Source of the DNA: Candidatus Gastranaerophilales bacterium HUM_1
Lineage (GTDB): Bacteria > Cyanobacteriota > Vampirovibrionia > Gastranaerophilales > Gastranaerophilaceae
Direction: 5' to 3'
Assembly: GCA_002103105.1 (NCBI GenBank)
Contig: DAAY01000005.1
Span: 186,001 to 250,000 of the forward strand
Length of the DNA stretch: 64,000 bases
The stretch's first letter is position 1. Every line of letters starts with the position of its first letter. Position numbers and translations under genes: made by a program. This document shows positions 8,843 through 17,750 of the stretch, in pieces. The notes under the pieces were generated by a model that searched no databases, was not told where the DNA came from, and saw only the letters and a list, made by a program, of their open reading frames with translations.

Positions 8843-8876
8843 AATGAAAGATAGTCGGATTATTATGGAGTTTCGA

Positions 8877-10685
8877 ATGAGGAATTATAAAAGAAATAAG
8901 AGTGCATATACAATCGCAGAGGTAATGATTGTATTGTTAATTTTGACCGTAATATTTGCAGCTTTTGCGCCAATTATAACTAAGAGAAAGCTTTCTTCAT
9001 ACAAAAGCTCCAATGCTATTTGGAACAAGTACAATGAAACAAAGGGTTTTGATGCGTACTTTGATCCATCTAATACAAAAAATACAGGAACAGCATTTTT
9101 TGGTGTTAAGCCAGATAGCCATGGAGCTGTAACATCAACATTAACTCCACTATCAAGAGTTGTTATCCGTTCTGGACCCGTAACCTCTGGGAATAAATTA
9201 CAAAGACAAATTCAATTCAGATTTGGTAGATTATCTGGAAATGCTGCCGAAAAAAAATATGGTAAATTTGCTGGAACTTGGTTGATGGATAGACAGAATG
9301 TATTGTTAGGCGGTGCTTATCCAAATATTGATAACACCCCAGATAATATAGAAGCAAGAGATAACGTTGCAATTGGTTATCAATCAATGAATGCTCTTAA
9401 AAACGCTCAAGGCAACACTGCGTTGGGGCTATCTGCTCTTTCTGAAAACATATCTGGGAAATACAATACCGCAATCGGATATAACGCTGGAAGTACATTG
9501 CAGGCAGATTATAATACTTATATTGGAGCGGGAGCAGGTGAAAAGGCATCAGGCTCAAGAAATACCGCAGTTGGCTACCAAGCAGGTTATAATAATTCTG
9601 GTAGTGTAAACGTTTTTGTTGGTGCTAATGCTGGAAGAACTGGTTCTGGAAGCTATAATGTTGGTATCGGTTATGATGCATTGAGATCCGTATCTGGGAA
9701 TTACAACGTGGCGATTGGTACAGGAGCGTTGAAAAACTTAACAACAGGTTCTTATAATACAGCAATTGGTTATAATGCTTGTTCGGAGGTTACAACAGGA
9801 AGTCACAAAACTTGTATTGGTTATAATTCTGGACCTGGGGCAAATACCCAAACAAGCTATAAGTCTGCAACTGGATCATGGTCACGTGGACAAACCGTTT
9901 CTGATTATTTAGGCTCAAAAACTGATAATCTAGAAAGAACCTATATTGGAGGTCGCCCATACAATTATGGTGGAGATGCCGTAATGGAAATTCATAACGT
10001 AGGTGGAACAAACTCTAATTTAATAAATAACCCAGGAGTAAAATCAAATACAACAACTGTTATCAATGGGAATTTGATTGTTCGTGGTAGAACAATGATG
10101 ACTATTGGAAGTAAATTATGGTCTTTTGTGGAAGTTGACCCTAAAGGTTCAAGTGCAGAGCATTCTATGGGCTATTATTCAAACAATAATATAGGTACAA
10201 TTCTTGCGGGAAATCAACAAGATTATACAGTGTGTTATGATACTAAAGTTAATACTGGGCCTTTCCCTCTAAAATTAAAAGGTGGAGTATGTTTAGATTC
10301 TACTTCTTCTGACAGACGGTTAAAAAATATTGGTACACGTAGTATTGCGGGGCTAAAAGAATTAAACCAACTTAAGATTTATGATTATACATTTAAAAAT
10401 GATAAATCAAAACATTCTCAAATTGGTGTAATGGCTCAAGACTTACAAAAAGTTTTTCCTAATTCTGTTTTCGAAGGTCCAGATGGGTATTTAAGAATTC
10501 GTTGGGATGAAATGTTCTTTGCATCAATAAATGCGATAAAAGAACTCGATAGAAAAATTGTTAGCTTAGTTAATAGAGCAACTAAAGTTGAAACACAAAT
10601 TGCAAGATTAGAGCAAGAAAATATAAGTTTAAAAACTCAAGTAGATGCACTTAGTGTTAGAGTTGAAAAGCTTAAAAATAAATAA
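8877..10685 (+). CDS. Prepilin-like surface protein with YadA-type repeats and S74 chaperone (copy 1)
   Basis: 602 residues. A short basic leader precedes a type IV prepilin motif (A10 then YTIAE, Glu at +5) and a hydrophobic helix (11-35). Next is a conserved region ending QRQIQFRFG. About residues 160-320 hold roughly ten short NTAIGYNAG-type repeats like the left-handed beta-roll of YadA/Hia heads. From about 477 comes a peptidase S74 intramolecular chaperone (SDRRLKN start, IGVMAQDLQKVFP, RIRWDEMFFASINA), then a coiled coil. In phage tail spikes this chaperone trimerises the shaft and often cuts itself off at the Ser of SDxRLK. Role inferred: pilus-system-exported trimeric adhesin. Two paralogues follow on the minus strand beyond metK. 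Confidence 0.82.
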   Translation: MRNYKRNKSAYTIAEVMIVLLILTVIFAAFAPIITKRKLSSYKSSNAIWNKYNETKGFDAYFDPSNTKNTGTAFFGVKPDSHGAVTSTLTPLSRVVIRSGPVTSGNKLQRQIQFRFGRLSGNAAEKKYGKFAGTWLMDRQNVLLGGAYPNIDNTPDNIEARDNVAIGYQSMNALKNAQGNTALGLSALSENISGKYNTAIGYNAGSTLQADYNTYIGAGAGEKASGSRNTAVGYQAGYNNSGSVNVFVGANAGRTGSGSYNVGIGYDALRSVSGNYNVAIGTGALKNLTTGSYNTAIGYNACSEVTTGSHKTCIGYNSGPGANTQTSYKSATGSWSRGQTVSDYLGSKTDNLERTYIGGRPYNYGGDAVMEIHNVGGTNSNLINNPGVKSNTTTVINGNLIVRGRTMMTIGSKLWSFVEVDPKGSSAEHSMGYYSNNNIGTILAGNQQDYTVCYDTKVNTGPFPLKLKGGVCLDSTSSDRRLKNIGTRSIAGLKELNQLKIYDYTFKNDKSKHSQIGVMAQDLQKVFPNSVFEGPDGYLRIRWDEMFFASINAIKELDRKIVSLVNRATKVETQIARLEQENISLKTQVDALSVRVEKLKNK

Positions 10686-10713
10686 TAATTATTAAGATTA
10701 CTTTACAATCGAT

Positions 10714-10746
10714 AAGCAGTTGTCAAATGGCAACTGCTTAATTTTT
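10714..10746 (+). terminator. Terminator after copy 1 S74 pseudopilin
   Basis: AAGCAGTTG pairs with CAACTGCTT, followed by AATTTTTCTT. Confidence 0.85.
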
Positions 10747-10769
10747 CTTATTATATATTTGTTAATAAT

Positions 10770-10798
10770 TTGATTTCAATAAACGTTTGAACTACACT
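10770..10798 (+). promoter_or_regulatory. Candidate metK promoter
   Basis: TTGATT, 17 bases, TACACT. The -10 match is only 4 of 6. It would give a leader of roughly 65 nt. Confidence 0.4.
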
Positions 10799-10810
10799 AT
10801 ATAGAAAATG

Positions 10811-10864
10811 GAGTGCCGGGTTGGAATTAAAAAACTTACCGGCGTACAAAATAAATTAAGGAGA
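10811..10864 (+). promoter_or_regulatory. Structured metK leader candidate
   Basis: GCCGG (10815-10819) and CCGGC (10839-10843) form a hairpin with a 19-nt loop. The loop's last four bases, CTTA (10835-10838), can pair with TAAG (10857-10860), which enters the AAGGAG ribosome binding site, so an H-type pseudoknot over the Shine-Dalgarno is possible. It matches no SAM riboswitch class that I can recognise; a SAM-sensing role is a guess from position. Confidence 0.3.
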
Positions 10865-10870
10865 TGAAAA

Positions 10871-12145
10871 ATGACATCAAAAAACTTTTTGTTCACTTCT
10901 GAATCAGTTACAGAAGGACACCCAGACAAAGTCTGCGACCAAATATCCGATGCGATTTTGGACGAATTTTTGACAAAAGACAGAGGCTCAAGAGTTGCAG
11001 CTGAAACTACAGTTACAACAGGCATGGCTCTTGTATGCGGAGAAATAACAGCGGATTGTTACGTTGATATTCCTCAAGTTGTTAGAAACACAATCAAAAA
11101 TATTGGATATGTTGGCTCTAACGCTGGTGGATTTGATGCTAATACTTGTGCAGTATTAACAAGTATCGATGAACAATCAACAGATATTGGTAACGGTGTT
11201 AACAAAGCTTTTGAATCAAGAGAAGCAAATGCTGATACATCAACGGTAGAAACAGAGGAAATCGGTGCTGGCGACCAAGGTATTATGTTTGGTTATGCTT
11301 GTAACGAAACACCAGAACTTATGCCTTTACCTATCAGCCTAGCTCACAAGCTATCTTATAGACTTGCTCAAGTTAGAAAAGAAGGATTGGTTAATTACTT
11401 AAGACCAGATGGTAAATCTCAAGTTACAGTTGAATATGTAGATGGAAAACCTTCAAGAATTCATACCATCTTGTTATCTACTCAACACAATCCAGAAATC
11501 AATGGTATTTCTGATAATCAAAAAGTACAAGACATTATCAGAGAAGATTTGAAAAATCTTGTAATCAACTTTGTATTCGAAAATGAATCAATTAAGCCAG
11601 ATGAAAATACAATTATTTTAATTAACCCATCTGGAAGATTTGTTATTGGTGGTCCTCAAGGGGATTCTGGTTTAACAGGAAGAAAAATTATCGTTGATAC
11701 TTACGGCGGATATTCTAGACACGGTGGCGGAGCTTTCTCTGGGAAAGATCCAACAAAAGTTGACCGTTCAGCTGCTTACGCTTCTAGATATGTTGCAAAA
11801 AATATTGTAGCAGCAGGATTAGCTGACAAATGTGAAATCGAATTAGCTTACGCTATCGGTGTTGCAGAGCCATTATCAATCTTTGTTGATACTTTTGGAA
11901 CTGGAAGAATTTCAGACGACGAAATTTCAAAATTAGTTGCGGAAAACTTTGACTTAACTCCAGCTGGAATCATCAAGAAGTTTGACCTAAGAAACTTACC
12001 AGCTAAAAATGGTGGTAAATTCTATCAATTATTAGCTGCTTATGGTCACATGGGTAGAACTGATATTGATGTACCTTGGGAACATGTTGATAAAGCTGAA
12101 GAATTAAAAGCTAAAGCGTGTTCTTGCGGATGCGGTTGCGTATAA
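10871..12145 (+). CDS. metK: S-adenosylmethionine synthetase
   Basis: Makes S-adenosylmethionine from methionine and ATP; cytoplasmic. Clear signatures: SESVTEGHPDK near 10-20, GAGDQGIMFGYA near 132-143, and GGAFSGKDPTKVDRSAAY near 286-303. At 424 residues it is longer than the ~385-400 of most homologues. It ends in an unusual tail with alternating cysteines (C417, C419, C421, C423, each separated by Ser or Gly). AAGGAG lies 7 bases before the ATG. It is monocistronic, between two inverted blocks of S74 pseudopilin genes, with a strong terminator behind it. Confidence 0.97.
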   Translation: MTSKNFLFTSESVTEGHPDKVCDQISDAILDEFLTKDRGSRVAAETTVTTGMALVCGEITADCYVDIPQVVRNTIKNIGYVGSNAGGFDANTCAVLTSIDEQSTDIGNGVNKAFESREANADTSTVETEEIGAGDQGIMFGYACNETPELMPLPISLAHKLSYRLAQVRKEGLVNYLRPDGKSQVTVEYVDGKPSRIHTILLSTQHNPEINGISDNQKVQDIIREDLKNLVINFVFENESIKPDENTIILINPSGRFVIGGPQGDSGLTGRKIIVDTYGGYSRHGGGAFSGKDPTKVDRSAAYASRYVAKNIVAAGLADKCEIELAYAIGVAEPLSIFVDTFGTGRISDDEISKLVAENFDLTPAGIIKKFDLRNLPAKNGGKFYQLLAAYGHMGRTDIDVPWEHVDKAEELKAKACSCGCGCV

Positions 12146-12164
12146 GAAACAACTAAGGAATAAT

Positions 12165-12197
12165 AAAAATCCTCGCTAGAAATAGTGAGGATTTTTT
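12165..12197. terminator. Bidirectional terminator between metK and S74 copy 2
   Basis: AAAAATCCTC.CTA pairs with TAG.GAGGATTTTT around a GAAA loop, with a T-run on both strands; it serves convergent genes. Confidence 0.88.
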
Positions 12198-12223
12198 ATT
12201 ATATGACATTTTAGAAATAAATT

Positions 12224-14233
12224 CTAATGTTTCTTTTCTAGTTCAGTCAATTCTGCTGATAAAGAATTTAATTTCTTTTCTAAATTGGCATTATCTTTTT
12301 TCAATGTTGCAATTCGTTTTTGGTCTGTAACTACACGATTCGCAAGACTTTCAACTTTTGTATTCAATGCTTTAACAGCATTTATAGCAGCATAGAACAT
12401 TTCATCCCAGCGAATTTGGTAGTAACCATTTTCATCTTTAGAAACAGCAGTTGGGAATACACGTTTCAAATCCTGTGCAATTACACCAACATGAGGAGCT
12501 TTTGTATCATCTGATTTATAAGTATAATTGTAAATATTCAAACGTTTAATTTCATTCAAACCAGCAGAGAATTTATCTCCAACATTTTTTAAACGCATAT
12601 CAGATACTAGTTGTGGACAACATGAATTTCCAGATTTTTTATGAGCTTCATTAAAATCATCATGATTACCAACATATTTCCAACCAGTATTAGCATCCGT
12701 ATATGCTGAACCATATTCAAGAGAACATCCATTGTTTTGAGAATTAGTTTTTCCTTCTCCATGAGTTGACCAGTCATAAGAATAACGGCTATCCAAAACA
12801 CAAGTACAGTTTGTTTTTCCAAAAGAGTATGCATGACGGCGACATCCACGACAACCTTCATATACTTCAACATCACGTTCTTGACCATCCCAACCAGAAA
12901 ATACATGAGAGGACTGCCATGCACCTTTTGCCTTCATATCAAAAAAACCAACCAGTGAGCGAGGATGGGAAGACCTTATAACATCATTCACGGACATGTA
13001 TGTTTGACCTCGAACAATCAAGTTACCATTAATTAATACAGAAGAATCACCCATTAGTCCTAAAGGTTGAGTACTACGAGAAGAATTCAAGTTATGAACT
13101 TCTAAAACAGCCGCACCACCAGGAGTATCTTCCCCTGAAACTTTAAGTATAGGTCCACCAATATAAACTCTTTCGTTTGAATCAGTTAAAAGAAAAGTAT
13201 TAGCACCAAGAACAGACGAACCAGAGTTGTAACCTATACATGTTTTATAAGAACCTGTTACTCCTGAGCAAGCACCATACCCAACAGCGGTATTGTATGA
13301 ACCAACATTTTCTGACGCTAAAGCGTTAGAGCCAAGAACCGTATTACCTACTGAAGAAGATGTGGTATTAGTCAAAGAACGATCTCCAACTACAACATTG
13401 TCTCTCCCAATCCTACGAGCAGAATCATTACCTACAACTGTAGAAAAAGAACCCCTATTATAAGCGGTATTCGCCCTTGGAATTGTATCACCAATTACAG
13501 TAGTATAATTTGAAGAGGAACCTGTAAAACTATTATAACCAACAAGAGTATTACCAGTACTACCAGTTTGTATCTTTGGAAGAGGACGACGACCTGTTAG
13601 GTTTATTGGAGGACTCCAAGAACCACTATTCACAACCCTACCACCATAACCAGCCGAATAGCCAATAGCGGTGTTATAGTTAGCAGAAGAAAGAGCACGT
13701 AAGGCATTATAGCCAAGAGCAGTATTTCCTACTCCATCTTTTAAAGAATTCAACGCCCCAACGCCATAAGCAGAATTACCAGTTGCAGAAGTTTCTATAT
13801 TTTCATAATTTCCACCAAGCAACATATTTTTATTCCCTGCAAATAATGCTCCAACAGGACTACCATCATATCTAAATTGAATTTGTTTTTGAACCCTATC
13901 AGAAGTCCCCGTTAAAGATTCCGTAGGCCTAATTACAACCTTAGAATACAACATATGGTTGTTTTCATCTTTAATTGCTTTCAGAACATCTGTAGAACTA
14001 GAAGGAGTTATCCCTATAAAAGATTGAGCGGCAACTACTTTATTAGTTTGATCAGTATATACATCCCTTTCTTCATCATCTGGAACTTCATTCCAAATCT
14101 CACTTGAAGATGCATTGTTATATCTAACGGTGAAAACTGGAGCAAATGCAGCAAGCAACACTGTAAGTACTGAAAGCATAATCATAAGTTCTGCTAATGT
14201 AAAGGCTTTGAATTTATTAAACTTAAATTTCAT
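12224..14233 (-). CDS. Prepilin-like surface protein with YadA-type repeats and S74 chaperone (copy 2)
   Basis: 669 residues with the same plan as copy 1. A prepilin motif (A10 then FTLAE) and hydrophobic helix at 11-35 are followed by a conserved segment ending VQKQIQFRYDG. YadA-like repeats (GNTALGYNALRAL, YNTAIGYSAG and others) cover about 150-345. A variable, cysteine-bearing region near 440-540 includes a CRGCRRHAYSFGKTNCTC stretch. The S74 chaperone begins at S544 (SDMRLKN) and contains VGVIAQDLKRVFP and QIRWDEMFYAAINA; a C-terminal coiled coil ends the protein. GGAG lies upstream of the ATG. The gene is 12 bases downstream of copy 3, so both are probably one transcript. The variable middle suggests diversified binding surfaces. 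Confidence 0.82.
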   Translation of the reverse strand: MKFKFNKFKAFTLAELMIMLSVLTVLLAAFAPVFTVRYNNASSSEIWNEVPDDEERDVYTDQTNKVVAAQSFIGITPSSSTDVLKAIKDENNHMLYSKVVIRPTESLTGTSDRVQKQIQFRYDGSPVGALFAGNKNMLLGGNYENIETSATGNSAYGVGALNSLKDGVGNTALGYNALRALSSANYNTAIGYSAGYGGRVVNSGSWSPPINLTGRRPLPKIQTGSTGNTLVGYNSFTGSSSNYTTVIGDTIPRANTAYNRGSFSTVVGNDSARRIGRDNVVVGDRSLTNTTSSSVGNTVLGSNALASENVGSYNTAVGYGACSGVTGSYKTCIGYNSGSSVLGANTFLLTDSNERVYIGGPILKVSGEDTPGGAAVLEVHNLNSSRSTQPLGLMGDSSVLINGNLIVRGQTYMSVNDVIRSSHPRSLVGFFDMKAKGAWQSSHVFSGWDGQERDVEVYEGCRGCRRHAYSFGKTNCTCVLDSRYSYDWSTHGEGKTNSQNNGCSLEYGSAYTDANTGWKYVGNHDDFNEAHKKSGNSCCPQLVSDMRLKNVGDKFSAGLNEIKRLNIYNYTYKSDDTKAPHVGVIAQDLKRVFPTAVSKDENGYYQIRWDEMFYAAINAVKALNTKVESLANRVVTDQKRIATLKKDNANLEKKLNSLSAELTELEKKH

Positions 14234-14245
14234 AATTTACTCCAA

Positions 14246-16105
14246 TTATTTCCTTTCCAACTTCGCAGCTCTTGAATTTAAAACTGCAATTTGTTTTTTA
14301 ATATTTTTTTGTTCTGATTTTATTTGTAGAACATCAGACTCCATTTCAGAGATAGAAGAAGCAATTGCAACAAGTTTTTTATCCAAAATTTTAATTGCAT
14401 TTATCATTGAATAAAACATTTCATCCCAGCGGATTCTCAAATAACCATCCTTGGCCTTAACAACCGCCGATGGATAAACTTTTTGCAAGTCTTGAGCCAT
14501 TACCCCAACTTGAGACTTGTTCTCTTTGTCATTTTTAAATGTAAAGTTATAAGGCATTAAAGCGTCAATTGAAGCTAAACCTTCATTATTTTCAGAAATT
14601 ATATCCTTTAATCTTCTATCTGAAGTTTTAACATTTGGACAATTACTATTAAATTCGTATGACGTTTTAGAAGACTGATCATTCAAACAATAACCATTAA
14701 ATTCCAAAGATGACCCAGAACGGGCATCAGGCTTACCAAACTCACCCCACCAACGCCATTTTTTACGTCCAATACCCAATATTCTTCCGCAATGATCAGC
14801 AGAACGACGAGATGATAACCAAGCTCTTGAAATATTATCGTGTTTAAAATATGACAAATAACCATTACCAGATCTGGCAGGGAAAAAACCACCACGGACA
14901 ACTAAATTTGAATTAAATACAACAGTTGGGGACATTTTAGGGTTTTGATCCCCAAGAATACTGGAAGACTTTTGATTATAAACCTCCACAACAGAACGTC
15001 CATTAAAGCCACCCAGAGGCATTCCGCCTAAAAACACGTGATCGTAATAATCCGTTTCTATAGTTGAAGGAGTTTGTTTTCCAGAAATACCTCTTGTTGC
15101 ACCTGAGCCATAACCTATACAAGTCCTGGAACCTTGAGTATTAGGGGCTTCCAACTGCATTGAATTACAAGCTTGATAACCAACAGCAGTATTATTATAC
15201 ATACTTCTTGGACCACCTATAAGAGTATCATAACCTATAATGGTATTATTTAGAGATCTTGCACCAGAAGCACCTGCATAATATTGAGAACCAGCAATAA
15301 CATTACCTGAAACATCTCTCGCAGCAGAATTCGAAGCCCCAACCAAATAACCCAAATATATATTATCCCTTTTTCGAGATGAACCAGAAAACATGGAAGT
15401 AGCACCTACTGCTATATTATCTGTTCCTCCAGCACGATCATGATTTGCAACACTTGAACCAACCAAAATGTTACCACTTGCATAAGCTGGATTACTTCCA
15501 CCAAGAGCACTTGCCCCAACTACCGTATTTCTACTCCGATCAGCTGACAAATACTTAAGTGCATTTGTACCATAAGCAACATTTCCAGAAATAACGGAAG
15601 TCGCAGAACTTGAGGCTGGTCTTGTGGACATAGCACCTAACCCTGCAACAGTATTTTCTGTATTACCACTAACCTCAACAAGAGAATCATTATTTGAACC
15701 AAGTGATACATTTGTATCATTCATAAATAATGAACCAGCATTTACACCATCACCAGCACCATATCTAAACTGAATTTGACGTTGAGGAGTGTTATTAAAT
15801 CGTAAATTTTTACTTGCACTTATAACAACTTTTGAGCGAGGAGAGTATGTAGTAAGAGTGGATGGTTTCAATCCCATATAAGCGGTTGAAGACCATTTAT
15901 CAACACCAGAATCATAGTAAATATCTTTTTGTTGTTCATCATCATTTACATAATTCCAAATATTTTCAGTAGAAACAGATGCCCCATTATGTCTTGTTGT
16001 AAGAATCGGTGCAAGAGCAGCAAATAATACAGCAAGAACAACCAAGACTATAAGTAGCTCAGTTAATGAAAATGCGTACTTTTTATCTTTCAATCTCATC
16101 CTCAT
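14246..16105 (-). CDS. Prepilin-like surface protein with YadA-type repeats and S74 chaperone (copy 3)
   Basis: 619 residues, first gene of the minus-strand pair. Prepilin motif A11 then FSLTE with a hydrophobic helix at 12-36; a conserved SKVVI...QRQIQFRYG segment; beta-roll repeats from about 145 to 340 that are more degenerate than in copies 1 and 2; a distinct region near 400-490; and an S74 chaperone from S495 (SDRRLKD, VGVMAQDLQKVYP, RIRWDEMFYSMINA) with a coiled-coil tail. Two ATGs, two codons apart, could start it; I keep the upstream one because GGAG is 4 bases before it. A good promoter (TTGAGT-17-TATAAT) precedes it. Confidence 0.82.
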   Translation of the reverse strand: MRMRLKDKKYAFSLTELLIVLVVLAVLFAALAPILTTRHNGASVSTENIWNYVNDDEQQKDIYYDSGVDKWSSTAYMGLKPSTLTTYSPRSKVVISASKNLRFNNTPQRQIQFRYGAGDGVNAGSLFMNDTNVSLGSNNDSLVEVSGNTENTVAGLGAMSTRPASSSATSVISGNVAYGTNALKYLSADRSRNTVVGASALGGSNPAYASGNILVGSSVANHDRAGGTDNIAVGATSMFSGSSRKRDNIYLGYLVGASNSAARDVSGNVIAGSQYYAGASGARSLNNTIIGYDTLIGGPRSMYNNTAVGYQACNSMQLEAPNTQGSRTCIGYGSGATRGISGKQTPSTIETDYYDHVFLGGMPLGGFNGRSVVEVYNQKSSSILGDQNPKMSPTVVFNSNLVVRGGFFPARSGNGYLSYFKHDNISRAWLSSRRSADHCGRILGIGRKKWRWWGEFGKPDARSGSSLEFNGYCLNDQSSKTSYEFNSNCPNVKTSDRRLKDIISENNEGLASIDALMPYNFTFKNDKENKSQVGVMAQDLQKVYPSAVVKAKDGYLRIRWDEMFYSMINAIKILDKKLVAIASSISEMESDVLQIKSEQKNIKKQIAVLNSRAAKLERK

Positions 16106-16135
16106 AAAACTCCAGTATATACATTTAACATTACT

Positions 16136-16164
16136 ATTATATCATATTTCAAATGATTACTCAA
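16136..16164 (-). promoter_or_regulatory. Promoter of S74 copies 3 and 2
   Basis: On the minus strand: TTGAGT, 17 bases, TATAAT, with an extended TGA before the -10. Confidence 0.7.
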
Positions 16165-16254
16165 TACAGTTATAGGAAATACTTAATATAATTAAAAATT
16201 ACTAAAAATCTAAGGATTACAAAACTTTACAAACAAAAAGAATTAATATTTGCA

Positions 16255-16269
16255 TGCTAGTATTTTACT
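16255..16269 (+). promoter_or_regulatory. Extended -10 of the MFS gene, leaderless type
   Basis: TGC-TAGTAT ends exactly 6 bases before the ATG at 16270, and no Shine-Dalgarno is present, so transcription would start at or next to the start codon. Confidence 0.4.
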
Positions 16270-17661
16270 ATGCGACATAAAAAAATTAAAAGAATCATTT
16301 GCCTACTTGTCATTATGGGTAATTTTCTAGGGATGCTTGATTCTAGCACTGTTAATCTTGCACTTTATCCAATTGCCCAAGGGCTAAATATTACTCTAAC
16401 CGAAGTTCAATGGGTTGTAATTGCGTACATGCTCGTATTAACAGTATTCCTTCCATTCTTCGGAAAACTTGGAGATATATTTCCTAAAAATAAAGTTTAT
16501 GGTTCTGGTTTCTTAATTTTTGCAATTGGAGCATTATTAAATTGCACAGCTCCAAATTTTTATACCTTATTAATTTTCAGATGTATTGAAGCCTTAGGTG
16601 CATCAATTATGATAGCAAATGGACCTGCTGTTATTGCTACATTATTTAAAGGCGAAAAAAGGGGACAAGCACTCGGATTAAATGCGTCATTAGTTGCGGT
16701 TGGAGGGATGACTGGCCCTGCAGTTGGAGGGGCATTAATAAACTTTTTAGGATGGAGAGCAATCTTTTTACCATCTGTTCCATTAGCTATAATTGGAGCA
16801 TATCTTGCTTTTAAGTTACTACCAGCCTATGTTAAAAAGAAGAAATTCAAATTCGATTATAGAGGATTTTTCTACTTTACAGTTGCGTTATTTGCATTAC
16901 TCCTAGCAATTTCTGAAGGTCATGAATGGGGATGGAAATCAATAAAAATAATTTCTCTTGGCCTTTTAACATTGCTTTTCGGCGGACTATTCTACTTTAG
17001 AGATAGCAAAATTAATTTTCCTCTTATTAACTTTAAAATGTTCAAGATTAAAACTTTTACCTTCGGAAATATCGCTGTCATGACTTCATATATGACAATG
17101 TTTACCAATGGAATATTGTTACCATTATTTTTGCAAGAAATAATGAAATATAACGCATTTTTAACAGGATTATTAATACTGCCGTATTCAATTGCCTCAT
17201 CCGTAGTAGCACCATTTGCAGGTAGTTATTCAGGAAAGCATGGTAGTAGGCTTCTAACAATTATTGGTCCAAGTATTTATATATTGGCATTAATTATTTT
17301 CACATCATTTAACACCAATACACAAATGTGGCAAATCGTCTTAGCTTCAATAATTATGGGTATAGGAAATGGATGTTTTCAATCCCCTTCTAATAATGCA
17401 ATAATAACAAGCGTAAGAAAAGAAGAATTAGGAATTGCTAGCGGAATTTTATCTCTTTCAAGAAATTTAGGAAATATTTTAGGTGTTGCAGTTACAATTA
17501 CACTTTTCGAAAGTTTTAGAAATGGATTACTAATAGATGGAATACAATATACCAAAGCATTTTTAACCTCTTATCATTGGACAATGGGATTTGGCATCTT
17601 ATTTGGCTTAACTTGTCTTGGTTGTTCATTTTATGCCTACAAAGAAAAAAACTTCAAATAA
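16270..17661 (+). CDS. MFS drug/solute exporter, DHA2-type
   Basis: A 463-residue major facilitator protein with 12 or more predicted membrane helices. Early motif D1-like LGMLDSSTVNLALYPI (residues 20-35), motif A GKLGDIFPKNK near 73-83, and the antiporter motif C region GPAVGGALINFLGWR near 155-169 point to the EmrB/QacA (DHA2) group of proton-driven exporters, although the length is short for a full 14-helix member. The substrate cannot be read from sequence. It stands alone, divergent from the S74 pair; its start lacks a Shine-Dalgarno. Confidence 0.85.
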   Translation: MRHKKIKRIICLLVIMGNFLGMLDSSTVNLALYPIAQGLNITLTEVQWVVIAYMLVLTVFLPFFGKLGDIFPKNKVYGSGFLIFAIGALLNCTAPNFYTLLIFRCIEALGASIMIANGPAVIATLFKGEKRGQALGLNASLVAVGGMTGPAVGGALINFLGWRAIFLPSVPLAIIGAYLAFKLLPAYVKKKKFKFDYRGFFYFTVALFALLLAISEGHEWGWKSIKIISLGLLTLLFGGLFYFRDSKINFPLINFKMFKIKTFTFGNIAVMTSYMTMFTNGILLPLFLQEIMKYNAFLTGLLILPYSIASSVVAPFAGSYSGKHGSRLLTIIGPSIYILALIIFTSFNTNTQMWQIVLASIIMGIGNGCFQSPSNNAIITSVRKEELGIASGILSLSRNLGNILGVAVTITLFESFRNGLLIDGIQYTKAFLTSYHWTMGFGILFGLTCLGCSFYAYKEKNFK

Positions 17662-17718
17662 CAAATTCTATTTTTACGGATTTTATAAACTATAAAGATT
17701 AATATAATGTAAATATTC

Positions 17719-17747
17719 TTGAAAAATTAAAATCACTGTTTTATGAT
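17719..17747 (+). promoter_or_regulatory. Promoter of typA
   Basis: TTGAAA, 17 bases, TATGAT. Confidence 0.6.
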
Positions 17748-17750
17748 ATA

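Noticed and set aside
8814..8876. Upstream in-frame ATGs of S74 copy 1
   Set aside because: They fall inside the TTGAAA-17-TATAAT promoter.
12607..14901. Long opposite-frame reading frames inside the S74 genes (for example 12607-12924 and 14683-14901)
   Set aside because: Their sequence is low in complexity and they overlap well-supported protein domains; they are frame shadows.
8877..16105. S74 domains as evidence of prophage
   Set aside because: No terminase, capsid, portal, integrase or tail genes occur nearby, and prepilin starts are not phage-like; the neighbours are housekeeping genes.
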